12,463 nucleotides of DNA, from contig CAYGBW010000102.1 of NCBI GenBank assembly GCA_964348185.1, positions 1 to 12,463 of the forward strand. The letters run 5' to 3'. Under the pieces are notes generated by a model that was given only the letters and a program-made list of their open reading frames with translations, had not been told where the DNA came from and did no database searches. Source of the DNA: CAYGBW01 sp964348185. GTDB lineage: Bacteria; Desulfobacterota; BSN033; WVXP01. The translations under genes and the position numbers were made by a program. Below, piece after piece: positions 1 to 7,093 of the stretch. How positions within the stretch are numbered: the first letter of the stretch is position 1; each line of letters begins with the position of its first letter.

Positions 1-41
1 GTGAAGCGTGCGTTTTGTGCCGCTTTATGAAAGGAGACCCT

Positions 42-1106
42 ATGAGAACAATTGCTAAACAGGAGATGGTTGATATTGTCATCGGAGCAGGACTCCTCGG
101 AGCCGGCGGGGGTGGCTCAATCGGCGAGGGGATGAAACTCGTTGATAGAGTTCTTGAGTTTGGGTCAGGGGTTCAGTTGGCTTCTGTCGACGATTTGGGT
201 GACCAAGACTGGGGAGCTGTCATTGCCGGCATGGGGTCGCCCGTTGCTTCCTCGACGAGGGTCAGGACCCATTCTCCGGCCTTTGCCTTGGAATTGCTGG
301 AAGAAACGCAGGGATTCAAGAGTGCTTTTGTCATCCCCTTCGAAATAGGCGCGGGCAACAGTTTAAATCCGATGCTTGCTGCCGTCCAACGAGCAGTTCC
401 CGTTGTCGATGGAGATCCTGTGGGGAGGGCAGTACCCGAGATCGAGATGACGACCTTCCACCTCGGGGGCATGTCCCTTTCCCCCCTGGCCCTCGCGACT
501 GAAGAGAAGATCTCCGCGGTCATCCGTACGGAAAAACCCCATGATATGGAAAGAGTGGCTCGAGCGATCACCTGGGAGTTAGGCGGAGTTGCCGCATTTG
601 CCTGTCACGCCATGCAGGCTGGAGACATGAAAAAGCACATCATTCCCCGTACAACGACCCTCGTGGAAAAAATCGGGGCGACGATTCGCGAGGCCCGTGG
701 GACAGCAAGGGATGTCCCTCGTGTGTTGATTGAGAGTTTTGACGGACATCTACTGGGAAAAGGGAGGGTGGCGTCGGTCCAGTCAGAAACAAAAGGGGGA
801 TTTGATTTTGGAACCGTCGAGGTTGAGGGGGAGCTTCCCATCCGGGTGGTGTTCCAGAATGAAAACATGATCGCCTTTCGGGGAGAACGACTCTTGGCCG
901 TGGTTCCCGATTTGATCTGTACCGTAGCGGCCAACGGCGACCCCTTGACCAATGCCGACATCAGAGAAGGCATGGAGGTAACCTACATCGGCTTCGCCGC
1001 CAATCCGGTCTTTCGGACCTCCGCGGCTTTCGAGCTCTTTACCCGGATTCTTGAGACCCTGGGATATCGAGAAGGTTTTGTTCCCATTGAGAGATTGATG
1101 GAGTAA
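42..1106 (+). CDS. DUF917 / S-methyl-thiohydantoin desulfurase-like protein
   Basis: A 354-residue protein of the DUF917 (S-Me-THD) family, usually found beside hydantoinase/oxoprolinase (HyuA-type) genes and thought to act on cyclic amide or thiohydantoin substrates in the cytoplasm. Family signs are the N-terminal glycine-rich stretch GAGLLGAGGGG (about residues 15-25), the GDPVGRAVPE segment in the first third, and a length typical of the family. No signal peptide or membrane segment is seen. The ATG at 42 is chosen over a TTG at 15 because AAAGGAG lies just upstream at correct spacing. Another reading frame closes with TGA at 28-30, so an upstream co-transcribed gene may end there. It is convergent with the AOR module, so it probably belongs to an operon to the left of the window. 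The family call is strong; the substrate is unknown. Confidence 0.88.
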   Translation: MRTIAKQEMVDIVIGAGLLGAGGGGSIGEGMKLVDRVLEFGSGVQLASVDDLGDQDWGAVIAGMGSPVASSTRVRTHSPAFALELLEETQGFKSAFVIPFEIGAGNSLNPMLAAVQRAVPVVDGDPVGRAVPEIEMTTFHLGGMSLSPLALATEEKISAVIRTEKPHDMERVARAITWELGGVAAFACHAMQAGDMKKHIIPRTTTLVEKIGATIREARGTARDVPRVLIESFDGHLLGKGRVASVQSETKGGFDFGTVEVEGELPIRVVFQNENMIAFRGERLLAVVPDLICTVAANGDPLTNADIREGMEVTYIGFAANPVFRTSAAFELFTRILETLGYREGFVPIERLME

Positions 1107-1114
1107 AGAATCCA

Positions 1115-1132
1115 AGCCATAAGGACATGGCT
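1115..1132 (+). terminator. Weak hairpin after the DUF917 gene
   Basis: AGCCAT (1115-1120) and ATGGCT (1127-1132) form a perfect 6-bp stem with a 6-nt loop, starting 9 bases after the stop codon. No T-run follows, so it is at best a weak or Rho-assisted terminator. Confidence 0.25.
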
Positions 1133-1176
1133 CTGATATCCTACTCAAAGGGGGTTACAATTCCTTTGCCTGATTC

Positions 1177-1343
1177 GAGTTGTTGCTGGAGTAATGGAGT
1201 CATGGAGTACTGGAGTGTTGGAATTCAGGATTTCATTTGTACGTCTAATGAAGCTAGAAACAACAAACAATTCGCATGCTAAATTCTTCTCCACGGATCG
1301 CAGTACTCCATTACTCCAACACTCCATTACTCCATTTCAACTC
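1177..1343. repeat. Inverted pair of 8-bp-unit arrays (TGGAGTNN)
   Basis: The left arm (1187-1226) is an uninterrupted run of 8-bp units TGGAGTNN with variable last two bases (AA, CA, AC, GT), followed by a degenerate TGGAATTC. The right arm (1303-1334) is the opposite orientation, NNACTCCA four times (GT, TT, AC, TT). The symmetry extends outward to GAGTTG at 1177-1182 and CAACTC at 1338-1343. The 76-bp core between the arms is AT-rich with no clear gene. In the same register the arms pair at about three quarters of positions, so a transcript could fold into a long interrupted hairpin between the two convergent genes. It resembles dispersed intergenic elements of environmental anaerobe genomes; a role in transcription termination is possible but unproven. 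Confidence 0.75.
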
Positions 1344-1361
1344 AATGTCCCCTCAAGCCGG

Positions 1362-1652
1362 TTAGCCACCTGCAACGACGGGAAGCACCGAAAGATCATC
1401 CCCATCGCGGATCAAAGTGTCCATTCCCTGGAGAGAGTGGATATTTCGCCCATTGAGCGCAATGAGGACCGTGGGGCGGGAATCGTCCTCCTCGATACAG
1501 GACTCGATCTCGGCCAGACCCTTTCCCTGATTCTTCGCCACATGGGAGAGGAAATCCCTAATGTTTAGAGGACCCAAGGGTTCTGGCAGGGAGATCGACA
1601 TCCGCTGGACCCCCTTCGTCCCTCCTGCATAGAAGGTTAGCCGGACTGGCAT
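1362..1652 (-). CDS. MoaD/ThiS-like ubiquitin-fold sulfur carrier of the AOR module
   Basis: A 96-residue protein of the MoaD/ThiS beta-grasp family. It ends in VVAGG, so the C-terminal diglycine (residues 95-96) needed for adenylation and thiocarboxylation is intact and exposed. The N-terminal strand VRLTFYAG and second strand RMSISLPE give a complete fold, which supports the ATG at 1652 over the internal ATG before SISLPEP, although that one also has an AAGGGGG upstream. Such proteins supply sulfur to the dithiolene of molybdopterin/tungstopterin, and MoaD-like genes commonly accompany AOR genes, including in the Aromatoleum aor cluster. It is last of four same-strand genes, 93 bp after the FAD subunit gene. 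Most likely it serves cofactor assembly for this AOR; a housekeeping MoaD or ThiS role is the alternative. It ends about 20 bp from the convergent repeat element. Confidence 0.87.
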   Translation of the reverse strand: MPVRLTFYAGGTKGVQRMSISLPEPLGPLNIRDFLSHVAKNQGKGLAEIESCIEEDDSRPTVLIALNGRNIHSLQGMDTLIRDGDDLSVLPVVAGG

Positions 1653-1745
1653 CGGTCATTTCCCCCTTGAGATGTTGGATCGACGTGGAATCAATGAAAA
1701 AGACGGATTCCATCCCTTTATTCCAGATCTCTCATCCAGGGCGAT

Positions 1746-2999
1746 CTACAGGAGCTTGCGAACCGATCCGATGAGAGCGCTGTAGGAAAAGCCGCTTTTG
1801 ACAAGTTCGTCGAAGTTCTGGGCGACATTGATGCCATTCCGAATCATGGTGTGAACCACCCCTGCGCCCTTTATGTCTCCGATCAGGACGGCACCCAGGA
1901 TCCGGCGAACGCCGTTCATCTCCTGGGAGGCAAAAACCCGACCATATCTTCTGGAACCCTTCAGCTCGACTTCCTCGGCCGGTATCTCTTCTAGGCTGGA
2001 CAGGCCGACAACGGCTACAGGGATTCCAAAGAAAGCGCCGGTGTTGACGTTGACGTATCCCACAGCCCTTGTCGATCGTCCAGCCATGTTGAGGCCGGCG
2101 ACCCGACCTTGAAACACGGCATTGGGCCACATGGCATTCAGCCGCGGGCCCTTTCGAACCACATCATAGCCTTCTGTCACGTCCCCTGCGGCGTAGACAC
2201 CCGGCTCATCCGTCCCCTGATGAGAATCGACCCGAATGCCCACCCCCGTCTTGATCCTGGAATCTCGGACCAATTCTGTATTGGGCGTCACGCCTTTACC
2301 CACAACGACCATATCGCACGGAAGGGATTTGCCGCTGTCGAGCCTTACCCCCTTGACCTCCTTGTCACCGGAGACTTCCACGACCGAATGTCCGAAAATC
2401 AGCTCTGCCCCTCTTGCGAACATCTCCTTCTGTATCATCGCTGTGGCTTCCCGGCTTACCAGGGTGGAGAGCACGTGATCCGATGAAATGACCAGGGTTA
2501 CCCTCACGCCCTGTTTGAGAAGCGCCTCAGCGGAATGCAGACTCACAGGCCCACCGCCCATCACCACGGCATGACGGGCCTCTTTCGCCCGCCTCAGAAT
2601 CTCCCGAGAGTCGTCAAGGGTTCGCAGGCCAGAGACCCCTTGGAGTTCAATCCCCGGAATTCCGGGCATATGGGCTGAGGCCCCCGTGGCCAGAAGCAGT
2701 CTGTCATAGGAGATCCTACCACCCGATGAAAGGGTGACCTCCCCTTTCACCGGGTCGAGCTCTGATGCGGTTTCACCGAGAAAGACCCTGCATTTCAGTT
2801 TCCCATAGAAATCCCTTGGCCGGGTGAGAATGTCATCCAATTCGCAATTTCCAAAGAGAACCTCGGTGATAAAAACACGGCCATAAGCGGGGTACGGTTC
2901 CTTGGAGATAATCGTGACTTCACCCTCCTGATCGACCTCCCGAACAGCCTCTAAAGCGCTGACTCCAGCGGCGCTATTTCCGATAATGACGTACCGCAT
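1746..2999 (-). CDS. FAD-dependent pyridine nucleotide oxidoreductase (AorC-like subunit)
   Basis: A 417-residue flavoprotein of the rubredoxin reductase/NirB N-terminal type. In order: an FAD dinucleotide fold at the N-terminus (IIGNSAAGVSALEA, residues 5-17), the ATG motif (LLLATGA, 101-107), the NAD(P)-binding fold with GGGP at 148-151, and the second FAD motif GVYAAGD (267-273), then a C-terminal dimerisation-type domain. There is no CxxC redox disulfide and no N-terminal iron-sulfur domain, so it probably passes electrons to a partner protein. Lying directly after the polyferredoxin and AOR genes, it is the expected NAD(P)H/FAD subunit of a heterotrimeric AOR, as in Aromatoleum AorC. The start is the ATG at 2999, after a modest GGGG. 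The 61-bp gap upstream holds a small hairpin. A separate NAD(P)H:ferredoxin-type reductase is the alternative. Confidence 0.88.
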   Translation of the reverse strand: MRYVIIGNSAAGVSALEAVREVDQEGEVTIISKEPYPAYGRVFITEVLFGNCELDDILTRPRDFYGKLKCRVFLGETASELDPVKGEVTLSSGGRISYDRLLLATGASAHMPGIPGIELQGVSGLRTLDDSREILRRAKEARHAVVMGGGPVSLHSAEALLKQGVRVTLVISSDHVLSTLVSREATAMIQKEMFARGAELIFGHSVVEVSGDKEVKGVRLDSGKSLPCDMVVVGKGVTPNTELVRDSRIKTGVGIRVDSHQGTDEPGVYAAGDVTEGYDVVRKGPRLNAMWPNAVFQGRVAGLNMAGRSTRAVGYVNVNTGAFFGIPVAVVGLSSLEEIPAEEVELKGSRRYGRVFASQEMNGVRRILGAVLIGDIKGAGVVHTMIRNGINVAQNFDELVKSGFSYSALIGSVRKLL

Positions 3000-3013
3000 T
3001 CAACCCCGCAAAT

Positions 3014-3029
3014 GGCGTCTATAAACGCC
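3014..3029 (-). promoter_or_regulatory. Small hairpin just upstream of the FAD subunit start
   Basis: On the minus strand GGCGTTTATAGACGCC can form five Watson-Crick pairs plus one U-G pair around a UAUA loop, ending 14 bases before the ATG at 2999. It sits in the only sizeable spacer between the first three AOR-module genes, where it could shape translation or RNA processing. No T-run follows, so it is not a classic terminator. Confidence 0.35.
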
Positions 3030-3060
3030 CAATATAGTGCCGACCATTAACCGCCCCCTC

Positions 3061-3582
3061 CTATGGAGCGCTTCCGAGCTTTTCAAGTCCCGATGGAATC
3101 GGGGGGCCTTCCCCCTCCATCGACATCCGGATCTGTGCTGCCACCTGTCTCCTCTGACCCGCTCGGGCGTGGATATCTTCCTCAAACCTTAGGGCATCAG
3201 GGGCACATACGGCGACACAGGCCGGATTCCCCCGGCAGAGGTCACACTTGATGGCCTTTCCCGTGTATCGATCGGGGACAACCGCAGAAAAGGGGCAAAC
3301 AATAGAGCACATCTTGCAGCCCAGGCACCGGTCCTCGTCTACCTCGTAGGCTCCTGTCTCATCGTTTAACTGGATTGCCCCGACTGGACACACGCGGGCG
3401 CATGGCGCATCCTCGCACTGCATGCAGACAATGGGAATCGAAAGGCATCGATCCTCCCAGGTGGCGATTTGAATGCGTGAATCATAGGGGCTGAATTTTC
3501 GAAGCTTCCTGAACGAGCAGGCCAACTCACATTGGTGGCACCCTGTGCATCGATTGCTATCAATAATCAGTGTTTTCGACAT
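3061..3582 (-). CDS. Polyferredoxin with four [4Fe-4S] motifs (AorA-like electron-transfer subunit)
   Basis: A 173-residue ferredoxin of the DmsB/HycB type. Sixteen cysteines fall in four groups: C12/15/18/22, C53/56/61/65, C86/89/92/96 and C113/116/122/126, the pattern of proteins carrying four cubane clusters. An additional cysteine lies at 46. The last 45 residues are a charged tail without cysteines. No Tat or Sec signal is present, so it is cytoplasmic. It starts 21 bp after the AOR stop codon with GGGGAGGA upstream of ATG 3582. In Aromatoleum AOR the equivalent small subunit forms the electron wire between the tungsten and FAD subunits, and the same job is inferred here. The cluster-binding call is firm; the partner assignment rests on gene order. 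Confidence 0.92.
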   Translation of the reverse strand: MSKTLIIDSNRCTGCHQCELACSFRKLRKFSPYDSRIQIATWEDRCLSIPIVCMQCEDAPCARVCPVGAIQLNDETGAYEVDEDRCLGCKMCSIVCPFSAVVPDRYTGKAIKCDLCRGNPACVAVCAPDALRFEEDIHARAGQRRQVAAQIRMSMEGEGPPIPSGLEKLGSAP

Positions 3583-3603
3583 CTTAGCTAATCCTCCCCT
3601 CCC

Positions 3604-5514
3604 TCACGATACCTTGTTTTCCACTGACAACTCATCGGCTACATCCATCAAATCCAGGCTATTCAGCGTGTCTCGCCTGGGCCAGCTCGTCTTTTTGTCC
3701 CACCCATGCATCTCGTAGTACCGATCCAAAAGGGGGTCCATCTTTTCCAGAGAGTTGATCACCCCTTCACCTGGAAAATCCGATAACTCCTCGTTCATCA
3801 GACGCCAGGGTAAAACGTCATCTTTCCGGGTAGCACCTTCGCGGACATTGAAACACTTCTCCAAGGTCACGATCTTTCGACCGAGACGCATGATCTGCTC
3901 CTCAGTCACTGTCTCACCAAGGGCAGTTGAAAAGAGCCGTGCCATGATTTCGGGGGTGACAAAATACTGAGCCGTAGAAGTGAAAACACACATCCCCAGA
4001 GAATCGGTGACGCAGTAACAGTCTTCATGCCACCGGACGATTTCAGCACGGCCTTCGGATCTTCGGGAATCGGCGTACTCCCGATGGCCTGTGATTTTTT
4101 CGACGAGATCGCGCATTTCTGGGCTCAAACCAAACTCGGCCAGCGTCTCTGTCATGAGGTGATCCGGTCCCCTGGGGTTGACCATAAAAGCCAGGGCATA
4201 CGACAGGGCCTGACGTGTCTCCAATCGGGATTGTTCAAGGCCTTTTGCCTGAATGGCCCATTTGTAGGACTCCTGCCCCATCTCTTCGGAGGCTCGTCTT
4301 GCACCCTTGGCGAGAAGCTCCCCGATCCCTTCGCGAAATGCAATCCTCCGGACGAGCTCGACCACCTCATCTCCCTTTCCCCATTCCAGACTCAGGCCGT
4401 CGTGGTCAAAGTCGAGCCCCCGTTGGTGGCATTCAAAGAGCCACTGGATGACCGACCCCGTAGAAATCGTATCCAGTCCATAGAGATTACAGAGGCAATT
4501 GGCCCGAAGCACAGCCTCCGGGTCAGAGACGTAAGGTCCCGCACCCAGGGCCGCGAAGCTCTCATATTCAGGCCCTCCGCTGTAGGCGGTCGTCTCTTTG
4601 CCTTCCCCGATTTCTGCATACCGATGGCATCCCAACACGCAGCCATAACAGGCCACCCGCCGCTTGAGATACCCTTTTTCTACGAGCCCCTGCCCGCTTA
4701 TATCGTAAGTGTTCTCAAAATATCCCATCTGAAAGTTCTTTGTGGGGAGACCGTGAATTTCATTGATGGCCATCATTCCCCCTGAAGTCCCATAGAGGTG
4801 TAGACCCCGCGCCCCAGACTGTACCTTCAGCTTCTCCCAGGTTTGACCGACAACGGCTTCAAAAGCCTCCGGATCGGCGACCTCAACCGGTTGGGTTCCC
4901 CGAACCGCGATGGCCTTCAGCTTCTTGGATCCCATGACTGCTCCGGCTCCCCCCCGTCCGGCAGCGTTGTAGTTAGAGGTCATAATGGAGGCAAAGGCGA
5001 CCTGGTTCTCGCCCCCCGGGCCGATGACCGCCACCCGAACGTTCTCATCCCCGAGTTCTGATTCGATCATGGCCGTCGCCGTGCGGACGTCTCTGCCCCA
5101 GAGATGCCTGGCATCCCGGAACTCAACCCTCTCATCGTCAATCCAAAGGTAGACAGGATCTGCCGAGGCTCCTGTCAAAACCAGCGTACTGTGGCCGGTA
5201 AACCGGAAGGGGCCTCCCCATCCACCACCCACATTGGTTTTGAGATAATAGTGAGTCGCCGGGCTCTTGCAGGTGATTGAAACCCGTCCCGAGCAGGGAG
5301 CAAAGGTCCCAGTCATCAGACCCGTACCCAAGATCAGCGGGTTATCCGGGCCGAGAGGATCGGCACCGGGTTTGGTCTTTTCCCAGAGTAATTTGGCGTT
5401 GAGCCCTCGACTCCCGATGTAGCCAAGGGCCAGTTCCTTTGTAAATGGCTCGCGGTGAACCCTTTGATGAGTCAAGTCGACAAAAAGGATATCACCCAAT
5501 CGAGGTGCGGCCAT
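3604..5514 (-). CDS. aor: Aldehyde:ferredoxin oxidoreductase family catalytic subunit (tungstopterin)
   Basis: A 636-residue AOR-family enzyme. The family oxidises aldehydes to carboxylic acids with water at a bis-tungstopterin centre and passes electrons to a nearby [4Fe-4S] cluster. The N-terminal domain has the typical GYIGSRGLNAKLLW and the cofactor-contact segment TNVGGGWGGPFRFTG (about residues 93-107). Cluster ligands are C289, C292, C296 (CYGCVLGC) and C509 in DSLGMC, nearly the same spacing as Pyrococcus AOR. The NYNAAGRGGAGAVMGSKKLKAIAVRG segment (about 181-206) is also characteristic. The ATG at 5514 follows AAGGAG at good spacing and is preferred to the in-frame GTG at 5532. It is first of the four-gene module. 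The substrate cannot be read from sequence; BamB-like or other AOR-family roles are alternatives, but the neighbours favour a true aldehyde oxidoreductase. Confidence 0.93.
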   Translation of the reverse strand: MAAPRLGDILFVDLTHQRVHREPFTKELALGYIGSRGLNAKLLWEKTKPGADPLGPDNPLILGTGLMTGTFAPCSGRVSITCKSPATHYYLKTNVGGGWGGPFRFTGHSTLVLTGASADPVYLWIDDERVEFRDARHLWGRDVRTATAMIESELGDENVRVAVIGPGGENQVAFASIMTSNYNAAGRGGAGAVMGSKKLKAIAVRGTQPVEVADPEAFEAVVGQTWEKLKVQSGARGLHLYGTSGGMMAINEIHGLPTKNFQMGYFENTYDISGQGLVEKGYLKRRVACYGCVLGCHRYAEIGEGKETTAYSGGPEYESFAALGAGPYVSDPEAVLRANCLCNLYGLDTISTGSVIQWLFECHQRGLDFDHDGLSLEWGKGDEVVELVRRIAFREGIGELLAKGARRASEEMGQESYKWAIQAKGLEQSRLETRQALSYALAFMVNPRGPDHLMTETLAEFGLSPEMRDLVEKITGHREYADSRRSEGRAEIVRWHEDCYCVTDSLGMCVFTSTAQYFVTPEIMARLFSTALGETVTEEQIMRLGRKIVTLEKCFNVREGATRKDDVLPWRLMNEELSDFPGEGVINSLEKMDPLLDRYYEMHGWDKKTSWPRRDTLNSLDLMDVADELSVENKVS

Positions 5515-5946
5515 GAAACTCTCCTTTCTCACGGAGGCGGTCCTTTACAGAGAGGGTCGTCTGTTGTTGGCGAGAACTGATGGTAAAGTCGGTTTCTGTC
5601 GGTATGATTGTAGACCAAATTCATAGGGGAAATCCAGAAGCGTGCTAAAATATACCCAATTCGAGATGAACCTTTCGATACCCCCCGCCGAGATTGATAG
5701 CAACGTCCTCCAATCGGCAGAACGGGACAAGGCGGAGAGATAACCGGAAACAATCCTCCCCCGAGGGCCCGTTTGAGGAAGGCTCTCCACATTGTCTCAT
5801 GGAAATCTCCGGACTTCACCCTTCCGAGAGGGGGCCAAGCATCCCGGGACCAATCTCCCTCGTATTCCTGTTCACCCCTGGCCCTCATCCCAACCTTTAA
5901 CCGTGTTCAGCGCATTCCGCTTTTCATACAGGCCCTCAGATTGACC
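5515..5946. other. Intergenic leader between importer and AOR module, no convincing gene
   Basis: About 430 bp separate the binding-protein stop from the AOR start. Two minus-strand frames stay open for 80-120 codons (5529-5888 and 5545-5790). They overlap each other, have poor starts, and encode proline- and arginine-rich peptides that I do not recognise, so I call no gene. The stretch may hold the AOR promoter and a long 5' leader, or a decayed gene. No strong GC-hairpin with a T-run was found after the binding-protein gene. Confidence 0.5.
5588..5612 (-). promoter_or_regulatory. Possible AOR promoter -10 with overlapping direct repeats
   Basis: On the minus strand TACAAT (5612-5607) resembles a sigma-70 -10 box, but only a poor -35 (TGGATT) lies 18 bp upstream. 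Just downstream, ACCGAC occurs twice exactly 10 bp apart (5603-5598 and 5593-5588), about where transcription would start. Same-face direct repeats at a start site fit an operator. The evidence is short-motif matching only. Confidence 0.25.
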
Positions 5947-6972
5947 CTAGAAGCCCGCCAACCATTTCTGCCACCGCACAGACCACTCGTCCAGATGCTC
6001 CGCAATATATCTGTAGTCCTCCATGGTCAGTTTCCCTTCGAGACCGCTCCCATAGGCAACGCCTCTTGTTTTTACGAAATCATCGGGGAGCTTTACTGTC
6101 CTATTGGTGGGTCCCAAGTACTGGTTCTTGACATTCGCGGTCTGCGATTGGACGTTCAATGTGAAGTCGATAAACTTTTCCGCGATGTCCTTGTGTTTCG
6201 TGCCCTTGACGACCCCCCAATAGTCTACTCCCACAAAAATTGAGGGAAAGCTGATGTATTCCACCGCCATGCCATCGTCGAGCATCCTTCCCGCGCGGTT
6301 GTTGAAGGCCTCTCCCAAATCCATCTCATTATTGGCCAACAGATTCCTGAATTCTGCAAAGGACTCACTGACGGCAATAATCCGAGGCCTCAGTGCATCC
6401 AGCTTATCGAAAACCCTATCAAGATCGAGGGGCGTATACCGCCCGGTCAACATATGATTGACCATGGGCAGGAAATACTGTTCGTGGGTCCGGATGATGG
6501 CAACACGGTAGGCCGGATTCCAGAGATCTTCCAGAGACGTCGGCCTCGGTTTACCAGAGGCCGTGTTGAAAACCAACCCCATGCCGTATGTTTCAAAGCC
6601 AAGGCCGTGGGAGTCCTTGAAAGTTTCGTACAGATCTCGACTCGTTGGGATGTTTGCCAAGTTTAGCCGCTCCCAAAGCTCCATATTCTTGCCCCGCATA
6701 TAATCCGAAACCGTCACCTCAACCACATCCAGCCGCGGTTTCCCCGAAGCAATCTCTTCCCTGATCTTGGCCAGGGTGAACCATTCCACCCCCGTTGTCG
6801 TCACCACATCAACGTCGTATTTCTTCTCAAAGGGGTTGATGACGTACTGGGTATAAATCTCCTCGTACGATCCCGGCCAGATCTGGATGGCCAGCTTTTC
6901 TTTGGCCAGACTCGGGTAAGCAAGGAAAAGACAGAAAGCAGAAAACAATCCGACTGTCACAAAACGTTTCAT
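5947..6972 (-). CDS. Periplasmic solute-binding protein of a PotD/AfuA-type ABC importer
   Basis: A 341-residue extracellular binding protein of the spermidine/putrescine-iron class. The N-terminus MKRFVTVGLFSAFCLFLAYPSLA is a Sec signal peptide with likely cleavage after residue 23; there is no lipobox cysteine, so the protein is periplasmic rather than a lipoprotein. The body shows class features: an early IQIWPGSYEEIY strand-helix, ...GLVFNT near the hinge, and SLEDLWNPAY typical of PotD-like proteins. The ATG at 6972 has AAAGGAG 8 bases upstream and is preferred to the TTG at 6990. It is last in the importer operon, 121 bp after the second permease, in a spacer with further Shine-Dalgarno-like sequence that may raise its expression. 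The ligand is unknown: polyamine, amino-acid-like amine and phosphonate are all possible. Confidence 0.88.
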   Translation of the reverse strand: MKRFVTVGLFSAFCLFLAYPSLAKEKLAIQIWPGSYEEIYTQYVINPFEKKYDVDVVTTTGVEWFTLAKIREEIASGKPRLDVVEVTVSDYMRGKNMELWERLNLANIPTSRDLYETFKDSHGLGFETYGMGLVFNTASGKPRPTSLEDLWNPAYRVAIIRTHEQYFLPMVNHMLTGRYTPLDLDRVFDKLDALRPRIIAVSESFAEFRNLLANNEMDLGEAFNNRAGRMLDDGMAVEYISFPSIFVGVDYWGVVKGTKHKDIAEKFIDFTLNVQSQTANVKNQYLGPTNRTVKLPDDFVKTRGVAYGSGLEGKLTMEDYRYIAEHLDEWSVRWQKWLAGF

Positions 6973-7001
6973 TTCACATTCTCCTTTCAAATCGTCATGA
7001 A

Positions 7002-7044
7002 TGACTTCTCACGGATCCTCCTTTCTTGGGAATACCTGAAGTCA
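7002..7044 (-). promoter_or_regulatory. Inverted repeat enclosing a Shine-Dalgarno-like site in the binding-protein leader
   Basis: TGACTTC (7002-7008) and GAAGTCA (7038-7044) are perfect 7-bp inverted arms. The loop carries AAAGGAGG in the minus-strand reading, followed by a GTG that opens only a five-codon frame. It could form a stem-loop in the spacer before the binding-protein gene. Whether it acts on translation or on RNA stability is not visible. Confidence 0.3.
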
Positions 7045-7058
7045 CTACACTGAATGCT

Positions 7059-7068
7059 ATCACCTCCT
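7059..7068 (-). promoter_or_regulatory. Perfect 10-nt anti-16S (extended Shine-Dalgarno) sequence, not before an annotated start
   Basis: The minus strand reads AGGAGGTGAT, an exact complement of the canonical 16S rRNA 3' end ATCACCTCCT. It lies about 25 bp after the second permease stop and 86 bp before the binding-protein ATG. A short frame could begin at the overlapping GTG (22 codons, ending before the binding-protein RBS), but its spacing is wrong for this site. A standby ribosome site or leader peptide is conceivable. Confidence 0.35.
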
Positions 7069-7093
7069 CTCAGGGCTTCAGATGCAGCAGAAT

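Noticed and set aside
1..30. Possible C-terminal end of an upstream plus-strand gene closing with TGA at 28-30
   Set aside because: Only nine codons are visible and the residues are not diagnostic, so no gene can be called.
1187..1334. CRISPR-like array
   Set aside because: Units are 8 bp, contiguous and without spacers, and there are no cas genes.
1194..1568. Plus-strand open frame of 124 codons
   Set aside because: It begins inside the 8-bp repeat array, then runs antisense through the MoaD-like gene; its peptide is a by-product of the repeat.
4027..4785. Long plus-strand open frame of 252 codons
   Set aside because: It lies wholly antisense to the AOR catalytic gene, whose cluster ligands and family motifs are clear.
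5529..5888. Minus-strand open frames before the AOR gene as a small gene
   Set aside because: Two frames overlap, starts are weak, composition is odd and no family is recognisable; kept as an unexplained leader instead.
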